A DNA stretch of 64,000 nt from assembly GCF_001577835.2 (NCBI RefSeq), contig NC_029521.1:4097854-4161853 (forward strand). Reading direction: 5' to 3'. This document shows positions 28,869 through 42,200 of the stretch, piece by piece (position 1 is the first letter of the stretch; every line of letters starts with the position of its first letter). Made by a program: the position numbers and the translations under genes. The notes under the pieces were generated by a model. It was not told the origin of the DNA, searched no databases, and saw only the letters and a list, made by a program, of their open reading frames with translations. Origin of the DNA: Coturnix japonica. Taxonomy: Eukaryota > Chordata > Aves > Galliformes > Phasianidae.

Positions 28869-29756
28869 GGTAAATCTCAATGAATTAAAATACAGCACCT
28901 GAATTAACAACTTATTGACAGAAAGGTTTTATATTAATTACTTAAACTTCAAGTGCTGGAAACAGATGAATCAAGCAGAAAACAAAATAGGTCAAAATAC
29001 TTTGTAAGCGCACGCATTCCAGTAAGCTGAAAATTAATTCTCTTCCCCCTTTTGTGTTCACAAAAGCAACCCCATCAAAGTCAAGGTTTTCATATTTACA
29101 GGAACAAGGATCTCTATCTTTCTTTTCAAGCTGTGACCAGTGTCAGATCACAGAATCATCCATCAAGATCCTCAATAATTCATCTCTTTCCCTGCCTTGA
29201 TTACTGTCTGAGATGAACAATGTGTCCTAGAAGCTATTGCGCTATTTGAAGACCTCTGAACCTGTATGTAGCAGACTGCAATCTAGTAAGAATTTCAGCC
29301 TCTCTTGCTAATTTACTATGAGGACATGCTAAATCCTTGCAGGATTCCAATAATGCAGAAATTCAAACTGAAAACCCAGCGCAAGCATACACTGTACTTG
29401 TACCTGAGTTCAGTTTTGCGTTAGCCAGTATTTACCTTGCTTTGCCTACAACCAGGCTATAGTTTTCCCAACATATTGGGAAATCTTCTCAGGTCCTCCC
29501 TTCTCTCTAACTTCAAACTCCACCGATAAAGGGGGAAAAAAGCAACATTAACTTGGGATTGCTTTCCAAATGTCCATGTCCTTAAGTGACAGTCCAAAAC
29601 CTGCCATTTGGCAACTGAAATTCAAAGCTGAAGAACCAGTCTGTCCAGACTGAATCTTCATAGATGACCTGTCTTGGGTTCACTAAGTCATCTTACTGCC
29701 AAGTAAGTCTACTGTGCAAATCTTCTAGCAAAGAAATTCAAGAACCTCCAAAACAG

Positions 29757-29777
29757 ACACACACACACACATATATA
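29757..29777. repeat. AC/AT compound microsatellite
   Basis: About seven AC units followed by AT units. Confidence 0.85.
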
Positions 29778-32694
29778 AATATTTGGTATATATATCCAAA
29801 TATACTCAGAAGTGAAGGAAAAGATTGCAGGTGTCTCATTACCTGAGTTTGATGCAACCAGCATAGAAATGCTTTATCCATTCCAACATAAGCAACCCAG
29901 CATTTTTACAACTAAAAGCAAATGTAGAAGGAAAGAACGTTGAACTAAAGAGAATTAAATCTATTTCCCCTGTTTCCTTCATTCAGGCAACTGCTTAATA
30001 CATCGATCTTCCACACACTTCCATTTTCCCCACCAATACATTTCTTATAATTGGAATGAGCTGCTCTATTAAGCTTCTTAATAGATTCTATGTTCTCAAA
30101 ACCCAGTGACTTCAGGACAATACATTAAAATAGACAACAAATTAAGCTCGGTGTTTGTGAATGTGAGGCTCCATCAACAGCGACCTTTAAAGCTACAGCA
30201 AGGATGCTGTTTAAAATTAGTTGCAGAGAAACCAGTGTCTAATAGGTCTAATTGCATTATAGTTTGTGTCAGTGCTACAGAGCTCTGAAGTTTTTTGAAA
30301 GAAGCTCGTTGTTGGTAAATAACAAATTACAGCCCTGATATGAAGAAGCAATGGACACGTGGGGATGTTCGCAAATAGACTCAGAGCTATGGGTCTTAGA
30401 TGTGTGAAAATCAGGACCTCCATTAAGAGCTACATCCCCTAGTGTGGACACAGCCTGGTTGGAGCAGTGAAGTCACAACTGGCCATGGCTTGGTACACGC
30501 AAGTAACATCAAGCCTTTATAAGCAGAACAGAAGTATTTTGACAGCCTAATTCAGTTATTTTAATTATTTCAATCGGATCTAATAACTGTGCCACCATAC
30601 CACATTAATTAACTTAGTTTGAAATACAACGTGAACAGGGCTTTTATTTTTAAGTCATTACAAACCCGTAATTCCATTTTAAAATAGTAAATGATATAAA
30701 ACGATTCTCTCAAAGCTAGCCAGCTCTGGAATGATTCCTACCTCCTTCCATAAAGCCAAGTACATTACTGACGTAGAACCTCGTGTGCTCAAGTACAAGT
30801 CACCTACTTCAGCTTGAAAACAGACTGATGAGACAAAAAGAGTGAGGCATAATTAGCTAATTAGCTGTACCTCCCACAGCACTGACTGGGTTCATCTGAG
30901 ATAAGCATAGTTCAGTTCCTCGTTTTACCGCCTGTGAGCACCGATGCTCTCTGATAACGTGGGCTTTCTTGCTGTACTCCACCAGCTGTCCAGTAGTGGT
31001 AAATATGGGCTTTTTTCATCTTTTTTTCTAACAGTTAGACAGTCAGACAAATACAGTGACAACCGTAATCTATAGGTTGTATCCCCACAGCAGAGGATTT
31101 ATAGTGACCTTCTCCAGAGCACTGTAAATCATGGCCCAGGTACAATTAGCAAATGTACTGGACCCTGGCCAAGCTCTCTATCACCATAAAACCTAGACAG
31201 TTCTGGGTCTCCTCCAGTCCAACGCAGGGACAGAATGCTGAGATGCTTACTAAACTTGTTTTCTCCTATAAATTCCCCCAAAAATTGGCTCTGTAGGAAA
31301 TGCAAATGTTTTGCAATCTCTCTTATAGCAGAGCCACTGTCACTGCAGTGGAACTTTGCAGATGGAAGAAGTGCCCTTGCTCAGTGTGCAGCCTTGAGGA
31401 CAGCTGCTCAAGCAATAAATACTTCTGGTAGGAAGGTGCCCTCTTTTCTGTTTGTTTTTAAACCTAAATACAGGAAGTTTGGATGGCTGCAGCTGGCATT
31501 TTTCCACACAGACACCATCAAAAGCCTTGCAAACTACTAACTACCAGCAGATCCCCAGCAAAAGCTCAGCTAAGGTCCATTCATATCTATTTGCCACAAT
31601 AGGGCTGGACTCTGTTGATTGTTGCAGGCCAGCAGTGGGCACACCAGCTATCTCACATCTGAGCTTGGCATCACAAAGACATGGAAAGAGGTGGGATCAA
31701 GGAGAAGCACAATAGAACTGGAAACAGCACTGCAGAACGAAAGACCAAAGTCACAGGGGATGACCCTGTTCAACAGCTACAACCAAAGAGCAGCAGCTGT
31801 TTCTTCATCAGGAGATAATCTTCAGTATTACAGAATAAATCATTCTCTCATATTCATGTGACCTCAGGTGAACCTTGAAGATAAAAACTGAAAAAAAATC
31901 AGTTAATTCACATGAGGCTGGTTTCAGCCAAATACCACACAGGCAAAAATGGATGCATTAGAATGTGAATATTATGAGTACACAGAACATTGTGAGATTG
32001 AGGTAATCCTAAATGCTAGATGTTAGCACAGAAATCTACATACTCACTCAACAGAAAGCTTTTGTAGGAGGGAACCCACAGGGAATCTCCCATCAGAGAT
32101 GGGAAATTTTACCACAATGTAATAATAATTAATTTTGGCTTAATGATAAAGAATCAACTCATTTAGGAAAGAGACTGAGAAATAAGTCATTTTATCTGAG
32201 TTGCTTCCTGTTTGAAGTATTAAATAGACTTTCACAGTAATCATTTCATGTCATGTATGGCATAACCAAAAAAATCTCTCTGCAAAGAACAGCTGTTCCA
32301 AGCTTCCCATCAGTCTGAGAATGACTTCAACCATCAGCTAACACAACCAGAACGACGTCTCTTCTACCTCTTCCCTCCGCTCATCTTAAGTCCAACAACA
32401 AACCATCACACCAAGACATGGGAAGACACTCCTCAAAGAAAGTACCGCTGTTTGCGCCTACATTACAGTAGTTGCATTCAGGAAGTACCTATCACTGCTT
32501 AGCCAGAAACTGCACAACTCCTGCCCAGAAACAGCTGACCTTCATGTCTTTAACTAGAAGACCTGCTAAGGGCAAAATTTAGGCAATGGCCAACACAGAA
32601 ACACATTCAGTGACGCTCATCCACAAGAGTTCATCCTTTCACTTCAATCCACTAGAACTATGATAAAATACAAAGAAACCTGGGAATAAAACAC

Positions 32695-32700
32695 TTTATT
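32695..32700 (-). promoter_or_regulatory. Candidate BMS1 polyadenylation signal
   Basis: A canonical AATAAA on the minus strand lies about 265 bases past the BMS1 stop codon, giving a short 3' UTR of roughly 280-290 bases. It is the first canonical hexamer I noticed in that direction. Assignment is by position only. Confidence 0.6.
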
Positions 32701-32963
32701 GGCTGGGCAAATATGCAGTATGGGTAGAAAAGTACTGAAATACAAAGTCCTCCAGAACATCATCTAGAAAAAAATCACAATTCATAGTTCACCATCTTAT
32801 ATACATTTCCAAATGTATTCCATAGCTTGAGAAAGGTCACATTCACATTCTTCCTCTCTTGGAAGCACATTCAGTGCAGTCTAATGTTTTTTGTTTTTGT
32901 TGTTCCAAGAGAAAACTGCACAGCCATCATATTTTCTCATTTGTCTCAGAATACGATAGAATT

Positions 32964-33200
32964 TTACGCACTCTTTGCTCCCTCGCTGGATCCTTTCAAA
33001 CTTGACTTCTGCCTCTTTTTCTCCCTTTGTCCCAGTATTCGATAAATTTTCTTCTTAGCCTCCTTCTGTCTCTTTAATTTCTGTTCCTCTTCCTTCTGTT
33101 TAACTTTAACATATTCTTTAACCTGCTGCCGATGTTTTACTTTGGCTTTCTTTATCTTGTAATTATTCACTGCACTCAAAGCATCGAGTAGGGCCGATAT
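32964..33200 (-). CDS. BMS1: BMS1 last coding exon 22 (residues 1227-1304)
   Basis: Starts [20 protein letters not shown], continues as a Lys/Glu/Gln-rich helical tail and stops after [13 protein letters not shown]. The basic tail is typical of the family. Confidence 0.95.
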   Translation of the reverse strand: MSALLDALSAVNNYKIKKAKVKHRQQVKEYVKVKQKEEEQKLKRQKEAKKKIYRILGQREKKRQKSSLKGSSEGAKSA

Positions 33201-36200
33201 CTACAATAGAAAGAAAAAAAAAAAAATTAAAATCAATATTCAAATATATACAATATAATATATAGAATATACAAACAGTTGAGTTTTGTAGCAAGAAACA
33301 GCTGAAACTCAGCAGACCTCAGCTGTATTCTGAATCAGAATACAAGGCAAATTCAGGGCAAATTCCTAACATTTTTCATACCTGTTCCCCATTCTAAAAC
33401 GGTTTCATTATCTCTATCTTGTTGGGAAGTTAATCAAATACTTAATTTTCGTGAACTCTAATTTTGATGCTATTTAGGAAGCTGTGCTTAGTTGATTAAC
33501 TGTTTAGAGCACTTATGCTGGAGTTGTAAGCACGCTGCAATTCTCCATTCCCAAAATAGAGAATTCACTTTGAATCTCACCTTTAATATACAGCAATGAC
33601 AAGACAAATAAAGGACTGCAGCTGTCAACTTAAACTGCCCTACCGTGAGAGGACTGTATCCATTTAAAACACTTTGAAGGTACCCTGACAAGGACAAAAG
33701 TTGAATCAAGTGAGCTACTAGTTTAATAATTGGATGCTATCTACTCAGAGCCATTTCCATACGTGTGCTAAACAGGAACAAAACAAAATGACAATTTTTC
33801 ACTACAAGCGTATATATATATATATATATCTTTAGCCCTAGTAGCACTTTCAAGTGATAAAAAAAATAGTTAGAAATTGTCAAAGCAACACATTTTCCAG
33901 TAGGGAATCCTTGTTTCAGGTGATAATTACCTTCTTTTCGTGAGGCTCCCTGATAACAGCTGGTCTCCGCAGATCTTTTGGAGTCTTGCCTTTCTTCTCA
34001 AGATTCTTAGGCTTGTTCTTAAATGGCAGTGCTTTCTGCAGTGCTTTTGGAATGTGGAGCTTATTGAAATGCCTTTTCTCTCTCACAATAGGCTAAAAGA
34101 ATGGATACAGAACATGTATATAAAAGTCATGACCTTATGAGAGCTTTCTTCTGATTTCCTACCACTGGGGAAGATTCTCCACATTCTTGCACCTGTAAAA
34201 TGAAAACTGCACACAAAAACTTAACCCCTGCTTTACTATTCAGACTACTTCATAAACTCTCATTGATACCAAACATTTGCTTTCCACCGATTCTCTCCTC
34301 TCTGTGGATAATATGATTAATATTAAAATATGAAATGAACACACGTTTGCTCTGTTTGCACAGGTCTAAGCCACAGGGTACATTAGAGTGTGATCATTGT
34401 TTAAAAAGGAAAGCATAAAAGAATTTATATATCAAATATACCTTATAGAGGGAATCTTTGTTCTGTTTCAGTTTGATGCCTCGCTCATGCCTCAGCTGGC
34501 CTGTTGTCCTCATGCCTCTCCAACTTTCTTTCTCACCTGCTGGCTTCAGCAACGATGTGACGGGGTTATAAAATCTGGGGATAGACACAGGATACCAAGT
34601 CCTCACAAAGACAATATCTGAAAGAAAAGCAAGATATCACTTGGCAGTTCATCACAACCACACTCTACACAAATACTGTCTGAATAGAAATAGACAACTA
34701 ACGTGCAGAGCATGTGCTAGCATTGTGGTTTGATCTATCTACCAAATCTGCTCAACTTCAGGCAAAGGCAACATAACTATTTGTACCACTTGGTTCTGTA
34801 CAGTCTAAAGCACTCACAAAGACTATACAGTCCTGAAGAGCAACCACAGTAATACCACGCTATCCATTCTTCCTATTGAAGACTAGCACAGGGGTTCACA
34901 TTTAAGTATTTGTGCCTATACTGTGACCAATAAAAGCCAATTTGCCTACTGTCTGCATATTTTTAGAGAAGATTTAGAGAAGTCATGTGATAACAGCCCC
35001 TTATCAGTCTTAGCAAAGTGCAACTCACCACTCATCAGCAACTTGTCTTCAAACGTTGCCCTGAAAGCACCTGCTGGAGCTCGGAGGGCTTTTTTAATCT
35101 GTCCCCGGATACCGCTCACAGTACGAATTGCTGCACCTTCAAATTTAGCCACTTCCAACTGAGAGTTAAACATGCCCTGAAAACGTAAATAACTCACCAT
35201 TAGTCAATTTAACCATAAGTTAACAATTTAACCATAAGTTAAATTGTATGATATATGTCAGCCACAAAAATGTAAGTAATCCCCACCAATTGTCTGATTA
35301 AGAAACACAAAGGAGAGAATACTGCCTTTATACTACAAGTGCTGACCACATCAAAAACCTACTTAACTGACTTAAAGTTACTAGAAGTAATCATAGAATC
35401 ACAGAATGGCCTGGGTTGAAAAGGACCACAATGACCACCTGGATTCAACCCCCCTGCTATGTGCAGGGTCACCAGCCAGCAGCCCAGGCTGCCCAGAGCC
35501 ACATCCAGCCTGGCCTTGAACACCTCCAGGGATGGGGCATCCACAGCCTCCTTGGGCAACCTGTTCCAGTGCGTCACCAACCTCTGGGTGAAAAACTTCC
35601 TCCTAACATCCAACCTAAACCTCCTCTGTATCCGTTTAAAACCATTCCCCCTTGTCCTATCACTGCCCACCCTCATAAACAGCCATTTCCCCTCCTGTAT
35701 ATACGCTCCTTTTAAGTACTGGAAGGCCACACTGAGGTCTCCCTGAAGCCTTTTTTTTCCAAGCTGAAGTTGCCCAGATCCCTCAACTCATCTACTTTTT
35801 GAGTCATATATCAGCTTATTTGCATTCAAAAAGACATACTTAAAACTCTAAAACTATTTGAGATAATTTATCCAGTTCTGTTTAAAAGTTACTTGCTGGA
35901 AAACTGCATACCTTAAAAGCAAGTAAGCTGCTCCATTCTTAAACCACAAGGAAATCCAGGCACATTGTGCATTTCAAACAAATACTTTGGTGCTTGGCTG
36001 TTGGAATCAGTGTTTAGCTGCTTCCTGCCCCAAATGCAGAACAACCTAATCTCATCCTCAGAGTCCAACTAAGGATAGCTGAAGGATCTGTGAAAATTCA
36101 CTTCTGCAAGACTTTTTGTGGGAAACTGTTCTGTAACTGTAATTGTGAAGTCCTAAAGCGCTGCTAGCAATCAACTTTGATCCCACAGCTGCAACTCAGA

Positions 36201-39200
36201 GGGGTCAAACAGACTGGATGACACCAGTCATTGTTCAGAACTTTCCTTCACTATGAGATGCTAACTTATACTGAGCGTGAGCAAGGAGACTATTCCAGAA
36301 TTCTTGTCTGGTTAACAGGAAAAATCTATATATAGTACCTTAAGAGACACTAAGCAGCGATCATGGAGAACTGCCTCAGGAAGACACACATAGTCCCAAG
36401 TTGCATTCCTTCCTAACATTGCTGCGTACTTTTGTAGCACATACGTACATACCTACCTTAATAAAAGAAGTGTTCTTATATATTTTGAATGGAAAGCCAG
36501 TTAGCTTTAATTTCTTCACAACTGTTATAGATTTATCTAAATCGAGCACAACTCCTGTGGCAGCTATCCGGAAATCAGGCTGAAACAGAGCAAAAATACA
36601 CTGATGAACCACACCTACCAAAGAGTCATACATCATGTATTTACCAAAAAGAGAAGAAACCATTTCACTGCTACAACTACACAGTTTATAAGAGCTTGAG
36701 CTCTGAATTTCTAACCTTTCCAGGAGTACTGCAGCATGAAAAATACAAACTGACTTTGTACAGACAAGTTAAGGTACTACTGATGGAACATTCCTACCAC
36801 TTACTAATAAGATTTCCAGAGCTGCCATTCTAATTAACTCGAAAGCAATTTAGATGTCCTTTTTATCTACTTTACAGAATTCTCTTTATGAAACAGAACA
36901 TTACGTAGAGTCTCAAAGGAGAAGAGTTGTGCACTGCGGGAAGTCAATATTAAGTTGTGGACGCGTGATGAGAACAACCTAATACTTGTAACAAGGATGA
37001 GACTGTGCAACAGGACAGGTTCTAACAACAAAGTCTTTCATTAGGAATATCAGAATCTATGGTATGACTGATCTACCAGTTAAAACCTTCCCCCTCAGAT
37101 CTATAGGTTATATACACAGAAGACCTTTGGAAAACAGTCATTGAAGTTCTGTTGTAATGAACTTACTGTTGTGCCACTGACAGACTGGACTGCCAAAAAT
37201 CCTGTTCCCTGAGGAGTGATGGGCCCTACAGGAAAATCAAAGGATTATGAAGGAACTCACATGTAACAGCTTCTACTTACAGTTCAGAAAGCTGAGAAAT
37301 TCTTGGTGTAGAATACCAATGACTGAAGCCAAAGAAAGGTTAAATACAGCACACAGCCCAGCACTCACACTGCTAAAGTTACAGCAATTATTTGCATGTT
37401 CATTTACTACTCGTGCAGAGAATCATTTGCAGGGTCAGGCCTGTATACAAGCAAATGCTTGCCTTCTCTCTATATAAAAGCTAGACAAAGCTTCTCCTTG
37501 GTATGATACAACCACACAGAACATTCATCACTTGATTAAAAGCCAAATAATTCACCCAGCCTTCTCTTTAGCAACTGCCCATTTTACCATACTATTTGTT
37601 ATTTCATATTCCACAGGGAACACAACTTCTAAAAAACATTTATCATCCTCAAAGCTTCCAGCTGTATTCCCTAATATATCCCATAAAACCTGAGTATTTT
37701 ATAATGATAAAGTGATTTGGGAATTCCCTCACCCCAGAAAGTTGCTCCACAATGCATATGTTGTGGTGTGTACTTGAGAAGCCTATGACGCCCGTTGTGA
37801 TCTTCAATGTAGAACATGGGAATAGTCTGAAATCGCCTCCACCCTAATGAGAGGATTAAAGGATCACGTGTCTTAAGTATCTTCTTATACCATCGGTGCT
37901 TCTTCAGGCGCAACTAATTAGAAGAGAAGATTAACAATGCTCTAACAGGATAATCACATTCATTTTGAAATTCAAGCCTTAATTCTCCAGAATTATTGAA
38001 AGCAGCTTCCATCTACACTAGAAAGTTCTTACTCAGAAAGCTTTATTCAGAACCACTGAACACTGTAACACAGGCTGGACTACAGCTAATAAGCTTTTCA
38101 CTGTTCAAAATCCCATTTGTATGCAAATAAATAGCGAAAAAAAACAAATCAAGTATATATATATATAACTTAGTAACTATATATATATATATATATAGTA
38201 ACTATATATATAACTAGTAACTTCTCTCTAGCTACCTATCTGTAGAACATACACCTTGGCATACAACTCATGCTAGCAATCTAATGACCACAGTACCAGC
38301 ATATGGCAGTCCTGAGTCATCTCTGCAGAACAACATTAGTGATTCCACTATTCAAGAGGTAAAGATGAATGCTCCTCTCTGGTTATCATATTCTTAATAA
38401 GGAGAAAATAAGGAGCAACTCTAGACACTGTGAAGCACAGCCATACTGAAATGAAGTGCACTCACAGCTCTGGCTACATACCTGTACATATCCGACGTTC
38501 CCTTCACTGTTGCCTAAGCCACCCAGGATAATGGGATAGTGGGGGTCAAAATTCAGGACAAATTCACATGGGACGTTCTCAATCTCTATTCGAACGTACA
38601 TCCCAGGCCGAAAGCCCTCATACTGCACTCTGGTCTCATCATCTTGGTCTTCAAATTCAGTTTTATTAAGCTACGCAACAAGGAGAAAGTCAAGGAGAAA
38701 GTCATCACGTTGTACAAAATTCAAGCATTAACAACTTGTTCGTGAGGTGCCAGTTCTATTTAAAACATGCGAAGATTTATATAAATCTTTTCAGAAAGAT
38801 CTAATAGGTTTTGGGACTCTTTATTCAGACTGAGATCTCTGCCACCATGAAATTCTTCCAATTTGAAATCCCAAGAGGGGCTGTTAGTCTGCTTGAAATA
38901 CAGCGCCCAAGAGAACTAAATGACTGAGTCATTTCCGATATATCTTTCATTGGGGTGACTTTGGATTCTGAAGATGTAACTGTCAAAAGTTTTTTGATTT
39001 AGGAACCCAATTACTTTTTGAAGTTAACATCCTGATCTTCAGGTGTCACCATGAGGAGACTGGGCTCCTATCTTACCCAGCAGCTTAATATTACTTCTGT
39101 GTCCTCAAATACTCTGTATCCTCAAAAAGGGTCTTTTAAAACTCTCTGTGGCGTATAAATGCAGATATGTAAATATTTAACAAGATATCCTTATGATTAA

Positions 39201-42200
39201 GATAAGCTTCACCCTTTACACTCCTACTCTATCTCCTGATTTTCAGCTACCCGTGATGCACAACGTCACATTTAAGCTAAACATTTCAATTTTTCAAGAT
39301 GTGTTTACACATCCCCAGTTTGAGACACTGGCCCTTTCATCCTGCTGTAGGGGCACAGCTGACAGCTGCATATGGCAATATTCTTCCAAGCCAGCCAAAT
39401 AAGACATTTTTAAGTTTAGAAGCCTAGAACAAAATCAGCATCCAGAATTCATCAGGCAGTTATGCCTAAGACTCCGACTAAACACACACAGCAATCATCA
39501 TCAATTATTTTTCCATAAGTAACTTGACTGAATAGGGAAGAGATCACCACACACAGCTTAATCCTCTATTGTTAGCAATGCAAAAACCACCCTGAAAATA
39601 ATATCAGGAAAATGCGATGCAAGTTAATATGAGAAGGATTTTCCCCTTCTTCCACAAAGAAGGATGTTTTCCAGAGAAAGGACCAGAACTCCTCTCTCAA
39701 GCTTTATTATTTTGCTTTTTGGAAACCTTCCATGCTAGTCTACCAGCAAATGATAAAAATCACCAAAAACTCCTCAATAGGTCAAGATAGATCACGTAAA
39801 CTTCAGTGAATTTTAATGTCATTAACTGATGTCAATTTAAACCAAGCTTTTCATTGCTGGGTGTCTCATGTGTATCTCCAGAAAAGACCTTTAGGCAAAC
39901 ACCGTTGGGTATCTCTGAAGACACACAGACAGATAAAACGATAAACTGACAGCTCGTACCTGGGCTTGTTTATGCATTTCCTCTTTAAGATCATCAAAGT
40001 ACATGGCGTCCCCTTCATCGTACTCTGCATCAAACATTTCTTTCAGTTTCCGTTTCTTGTCCAGGCGCTCCTTTTTCGCTTCCTCCTCCTCAGCTTCTGG
40101 TTTGGACTTTTTTCCATCACTCTTTTCTTCATTCTCAGACTGATGAATGATAATTTCACAAATACATATAATGGTGTCCACTGAAAACCAGCCATTCTGA
40201 CTGACATTTTTAATATGCATTACTATGGAATATTCTGTCACGATCCAAGTGATCACACACTTACTGTCATCTCAAATGGGAATATTTCTTAAGTCATTCA
40301 TAGAGAATGACTTCAGTAATTAACATAACATTCCATAATCTAAACATATTCCTTTACATTAAATACGCTTATTGACTTCATGTTTATTTTTAATGTCAGG
40401 GAACAGATCCTAAGACTGGCTTACTATTCTACGCCTAAAATAAGCACATACTTAAAAAGGAAATAAAGTAATTAACTTTGAGTAATCCTGCCCTGCAAGG
40501 CAGCACTCTAGAGGCTAGAAATGCCTAAATTAGTTCATAAACTGTTTGAACAGTTCCCAAATGACACCGTTACTCAACTCTATAACCAAATGTAAAAAGT
40601 AAAATCGTTCAGAGCAAAAAAACATCTATGACTACAGCTCCATTCTTAGAAGATATCCAAGTCATGGCAGTGAAGTGCTTCCATCAACCTCTCCTACGTA
40701 GAAATGAGGAACGTAAGTTTCCACTTCTCACTGTGTTAAAACAGAGCTCTGTAATTTTCCAAGAGGCATAACATAGTATGAACAGTTACAATCACACTTG
40801 GTTTTAAAATATTTTTCTTCTAACTCCATATCCTGACATGCTCAGCTCAATTGTGAGGAGTGTTGTCTTGCCTAATTGATCTTAAACAACATCTGAGTTT
40901 GAGACTAAAAATATATGCTATTCCAGATACTTATAGGCTCCTAAGTCATATATCTTATCTTCCTCACTCCTATTGGTTTCTTACCAAATGACAAAATGAA
41001 ATGTATTACATGGGATGCCTACCACTTGATCAGAAACACACACGTGCTACTCCAGAACAAAGACAGAGGTCATACCTCATCTCCTTCAGCAGCAGGCCTT
41101 CCTTTGTGCACAACACCTGTTTCAAGATCTTCAAAATCTCCATACAACTCCTCTGCAACAGAACACCTGACAGTTACTACTCTTTTTAGCCAAATGCAAA
41201 TGACCAGTTTGTCATGCCATAAAAAGTAATTTCTCCTTATCTCTATCCACACTACTGAAACCAATAAAATACATACAGGTGTTTAAAAAAATAAATAAAT
41301 AAATAAGAAGCAATTCTTTACTTTGAGGGTAGTGAAACAACGGAAAAGGCTGCCCAGAAAGGGATGTGGATGCCTCCTTCCTGGAAGCATTCAAGGCCAG
41401 ACTGGATGGGGCTGTGAGCAACCTGGTCTAGAAGAAGGTGTCCCTGCCTGTAGCAGGGAGTTGGAACTACATGTTCTTAAAGGTCCCTTCCAACCCAAAC
41501 CATCATATGATTCTATGTGTAAGTAGATAAATTAATATATACAATGCAAAGTTGACACGATCAATTGTTAACTCACAACTTCATTTCCTAATTTAAGTTA
41601 CAAGCCCTATCTTTCAGAGAGTAAATCTACAAAATATTCTACTTTTGTATTTCTTACAGCAACATTCAAATGTGTTAACAACTGTGTAATGCTGCCCTAA
41701 TTTACAGTCTGAAAACAACTGTGCAAGTATTAGCAGGACATTCTAAATACTTAACTGTGCAGTAATTCCTAAAACTCCTATATCTACTGATGCCTTCTTC
41801 TTAAATCACAGAATCACCAAGGTTGGAAAAGACCTAAAAGATCATCCAGTCCAACCGTTCACTATTACCAATAGCTCCCACTAAACCACGTCCCTCAACA
41901 CAACATCCAATCGTTCCTTGAACACCCCCATGGTTGGTGACTCCACCACCTCCCTGGGCAGTCCAGTGCCTCACCACCCTTTCTGAGAAGTAATATTTCC
42001 TAATGTCCTAAAATACACATACCGTCTTCTTCCAACAACTTTGCTGCATCTTTATCTTCTTCCCACTTTCCCGTAACAAAGCAATCTCTAATACTGCTCA
42101 TAACCTGCAAAATAAAGTGTTGTTGACTTGTACAATTGAAGTTTCTCATCAACACAAACATTCTATTATTCATTTCCCTCTCCTCAACCATCTTCCAAAT

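Larger units (their letters stand above)
19341..32694. other. Gene-free stretch, possible conserved elements
   Basis: No protein-coding exon recognised. Simple repeats are an A-rich tract at about 25768-25799, 17 T residues at 28852-28868 and an AC/AT tract at 29757-29777. Some blocks (about 21,700-21,930, 28,900-29,100 and 30,540-30,720) are unique sequence rich in TAAT and AATTA words. They could be conserved noncoding elements, which I cannot verify from one sequence. Confidence 0.4.

Noticed and set aside
29146-29200. Possible CR1 tail (TCACAGAATCATCCATCAAG)
   Set aside because: Only about 20 bases resemble the CR1 terminus and nothing upstream follows the element.
35359-35730. Open frames of about 95-123 codons in BMS1 intron 18
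   Set aside because: They lie within a CR1 3' fragment, which is noncoding or dead LINE sequence.
37430-37535. Possible C/D-box snoRNA in BMS1 intron 16 (GTGATGA, then CTGA about 90 bases on)
   Set aside because: No terminal stem flanks the boxes and no convincing C'/D' pair is present.
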